Assembly: GCA_021204375.1 (NCBI GenBank)
Contig: JAJPZL010000010.1
Span: 1 to 6,381 of the forward strand
DNA: 6,381 nucleotides
DNA from: Bacteroides sp.
Lineage (GTDB): Bacteria; Bacteroidota; Bacteroidia; Bacteroidales; Bacteroidaceae
Direction of reading: 5' to 3'
The notes under the pieces are model-generated. The model saw only the letters and a program-made list of their open reading frames with translations, did no database searches and was not told the DNA's origin. Positions 5,039-6,381 of the stretch are shown piece by piece; position 1 is the first letter of the stretch; each line of letters starts with the position of its first letter. A program made the translations under genes and the position numbers.

Positions 5039-6226
5039 TTAAAAAGCTTCCGTTATATTCATATAGAATAACGTACTGTTATTCTTGAAATCACGGCCTA
5101 CATCGAACCGGATATTCATGCGTGGTTGCAGTTCGATCCGCAATCCTGCTCCTACGTTGGGTAGTACGCCTTCGATCTTCCCCGGGGTGGGGCCCATAAA
5201 TCCGGTTCCTCCCCAGGCTGCAAATCCTACACGGTTGATGAGGCGTTTTATTTTAGTAGCCCCGCTGGTAGTGATCATCTGCCGGTACTCTGCCAGGGCT
5301 ACGTGGACTGATTTATCCTGGTATTGTCCCATGTAATAGCCCCGCAGGTCCCACGGAGTACCCAGAAGGTTGTACTGGTTGAGGGGAATCGTACCGAAAC
5401 CGTTTTTGGATTGCGCTGTCCAGGCGATTACTTTCCGGTTGCCTACCGATTTATACTGGCTATACTCAAAATCGAGTTGATAGAAGTTGTTGTTGCTGCC
5501 TGTGAGTTTGGTATAGGCCATTCCTTTGGCATCCAGGAAGATACCGCGATAGGCATTAGCCGGTATATCCCGTGTGTCATAACTTACCAGGAAACCGAGC
5601 CCTGAGCTGAAGTTACTGTATCCGTCTGCATCGCCTCCGGCTTTTATATAGGAGGGATCCTGAACGATCCCTTCGGCCGGTTTCTTGAATTTGTCGTAAT
5701 TCAGGTCGAACTGGGGCCCGATAAAGAGAGCGGTCTCTTTGATACGGAACATGACCCGGGGATTGATCTTGATCTGGTTGTAACGGAACTCACTGTGCTC
5801 CTTGCCCCGCTCAAAATTCTTGTTGGTGGAGTAGCCTACGTCATAATAGTTATCTAAGGTGTTCTTATAGCGGAACTCTCCGAAAATACGCATCCGGTCG
5901 TGTTTGAAAAAGAGCTGTGGCCGGGAACTGATGTTGAATCCTCCTTTGAACATAACGGCAAGTGAGAGTGGCACCACGGAACGAAGCTGGGCGGTGTCTG
6001 AAGGGTTCATCCGGAAAGTTGCCAGCGCGCTTCCTCCCAGTACTACTCCGTAATCGGGTGTATACCCGGGACCGCCCAGAATATTATAGTGCAGGTTGTG
6101 CTGTTTTTTACCGATTCTTCTGCGGATACCTCTTCGGGAAGAGAGAGGGGTAGAGATCGTCTCCTGAGCTTTTACAGTAAAGGCAAGAAGGAATAGGATA
6201 AGTAGTGGAAAAGTACTGTTGTTCAT
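5039..6226 (-). CDS. Omp85/D15-type outer-membrane beta-barrel protein (BamA/TamA-like barrel, no POTRA domains)
   Basis: From ATG at 6226-6224 this gives 395 residues and ends in TAA. The chosen start opens directly into a signal peptide, MNNSTFPLLILFLLAFTVKA, with likely cleavage before QE. An ATG 45 nt upstream (6271) would add a basic 15-residue extension before it and is less likely. After a short basic linker (SSRRGIRRRIGKK), the rest alternates polar and hydrophobic residues like transmembrane beta strands. Omp85 hallmarks are YDTRDIPANAYRGIFLDA (about 216-233), the LRGY form of the conserved VRGF/Y loop-6 motif (294-297) and a C-terminal aromatic residue (EAF). At this length there is room for the barrel but not for POTRA domains, so it is unlikely to be BamA itself. 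The cargo or role is unknown. It is convergent with the zinc-type ATPase, 20 bp apart, and I infer no shared regulation. The frame shows no lesion. Confidence 0.85.
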   Translation of the reverse strand: MNNSTFPLLILFLLAFTVKAQETISTPLSSRRGIRRRIGKKQHNLHYNILGGPGYTPDYGVVLGGSALATFRMNPSDTAQLRSVVPLSLAVMFKGGFNISSRPQLFFKHDRMRIFGEFRYKNTLDNYYDVGYSTNKNFERGKEHSEFRYNQIKINPRVMFRIKETALFIGPQFDLNYDKFKKPAEGIVQDPSYIKAGGDADGYSNFSSGLGFLVSYDTRDIPANAYRGIFLDAKGMAYTKLTGSNNNFYQLDFEYSQYKSVGNRKVIAWTAQSKNGFGTIPLNQYNLLGTPWDLRGYYMGQYQDKSVHVALAEYRQMITTSGATKIKRLINRVGFAAWGGTGFMGPTPGKIEGVLPNVGAGLRIELQPRMNIRFDVGRDFKNNSTLFYMNITEAF

Positions 6227-6248
6227 TATCTTTTTATAAATTGGAATG

Positions 6249-6256
6249 CAAAGAAA
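6249..6256 (-). promoter_or_regulatory. Weak candidate -7 box upstream of the Omp85-like gene (TTTCTTTG)
   Basis: The minus strand reads TTTCTTTGCA, one mismatch from TAnnTTTG, and would start transcription near 6242, about 16 nt before the ATG. No TTTG is found at the usual -33 distance. The rest of 6257-6381 holds no gene that I can see. Confidence 0.25.
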
Positions 6257-6381
6257 ACTCTTTTTGTTCAATAAGTTTTTGTTTTGATCTGAAAATAATG
6301 TGAAAAATGGCTTTCTTTCCTTAATGTGACCGTTATAAATAGGGGAAGAACGGGCGGGGGGAAATTGCTATCCGGCTTTTC

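Overview
The window looks like chromosomal DNA from a member of the Bacteroidota, most likely Bacteroidales. The basis is promoter boxes of the TAnnTTTG type, A-rich leaders without clear Shine-Dalgarno sites, and the type of Omp85-like outer-membrane protein and P1B ATPases present. This taxonomic placement is inference, not a database match.

Layout, left to right. Positions 1-564 (minus) hold the first 188 codons of a CutC-family protein, cut by the left edge. Positions 610-2804 (minus) hold a Cu+-exporting P1B-1 ATPase (CopA type) upstream of cutC and probably in the same transcript. Positions 2805-3056 are a divergent regulatory region with two TACCTTTG promoter boxes, one per strand, and a perfect 15-bp palindrome. 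Positions 3057-5018 (plus) hold a second P1B ATPase of the Zn2+/Cd2+/Pb2+ type (ZntA-like, P1B-2). A stem-loop overlaps its 3' end and serves as terminator. Positions 5039-6226 (minus) hold an intact, convergent, Omp85/D15-type outer-membrane beta-barrel. Positions 6227-6381 are its upstream region.

The locus reads as a metal-homeostasis island: a copper exporter with CutC, and a zinc-type exporter transcribed divergently. The striking point is that both ATPase genes are interrupted while the flanking genes read cleanly. copA has no ATG, GTG or TTG before its metal-binding domain and changes frame at an A6 run directly before a TGA stop. The zinc-type gene carries an in-frame TAG at codon 87, where family members appear to have an aromatic residue, and has non-consensus residues in two otherwise near-invariant catalytic motifs (TGD read as SGG, GDGIND read as GDWIND). 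The simplest reading is decay of both genes, or base errors in the source sequence. A less likely reading is recoding: the copA junction is an in-phase A_AAA_AAC heptamer whose -1 shift restores the reading frame exactly. I see no mobile element, CRISPR array, tRNA or rRNA.
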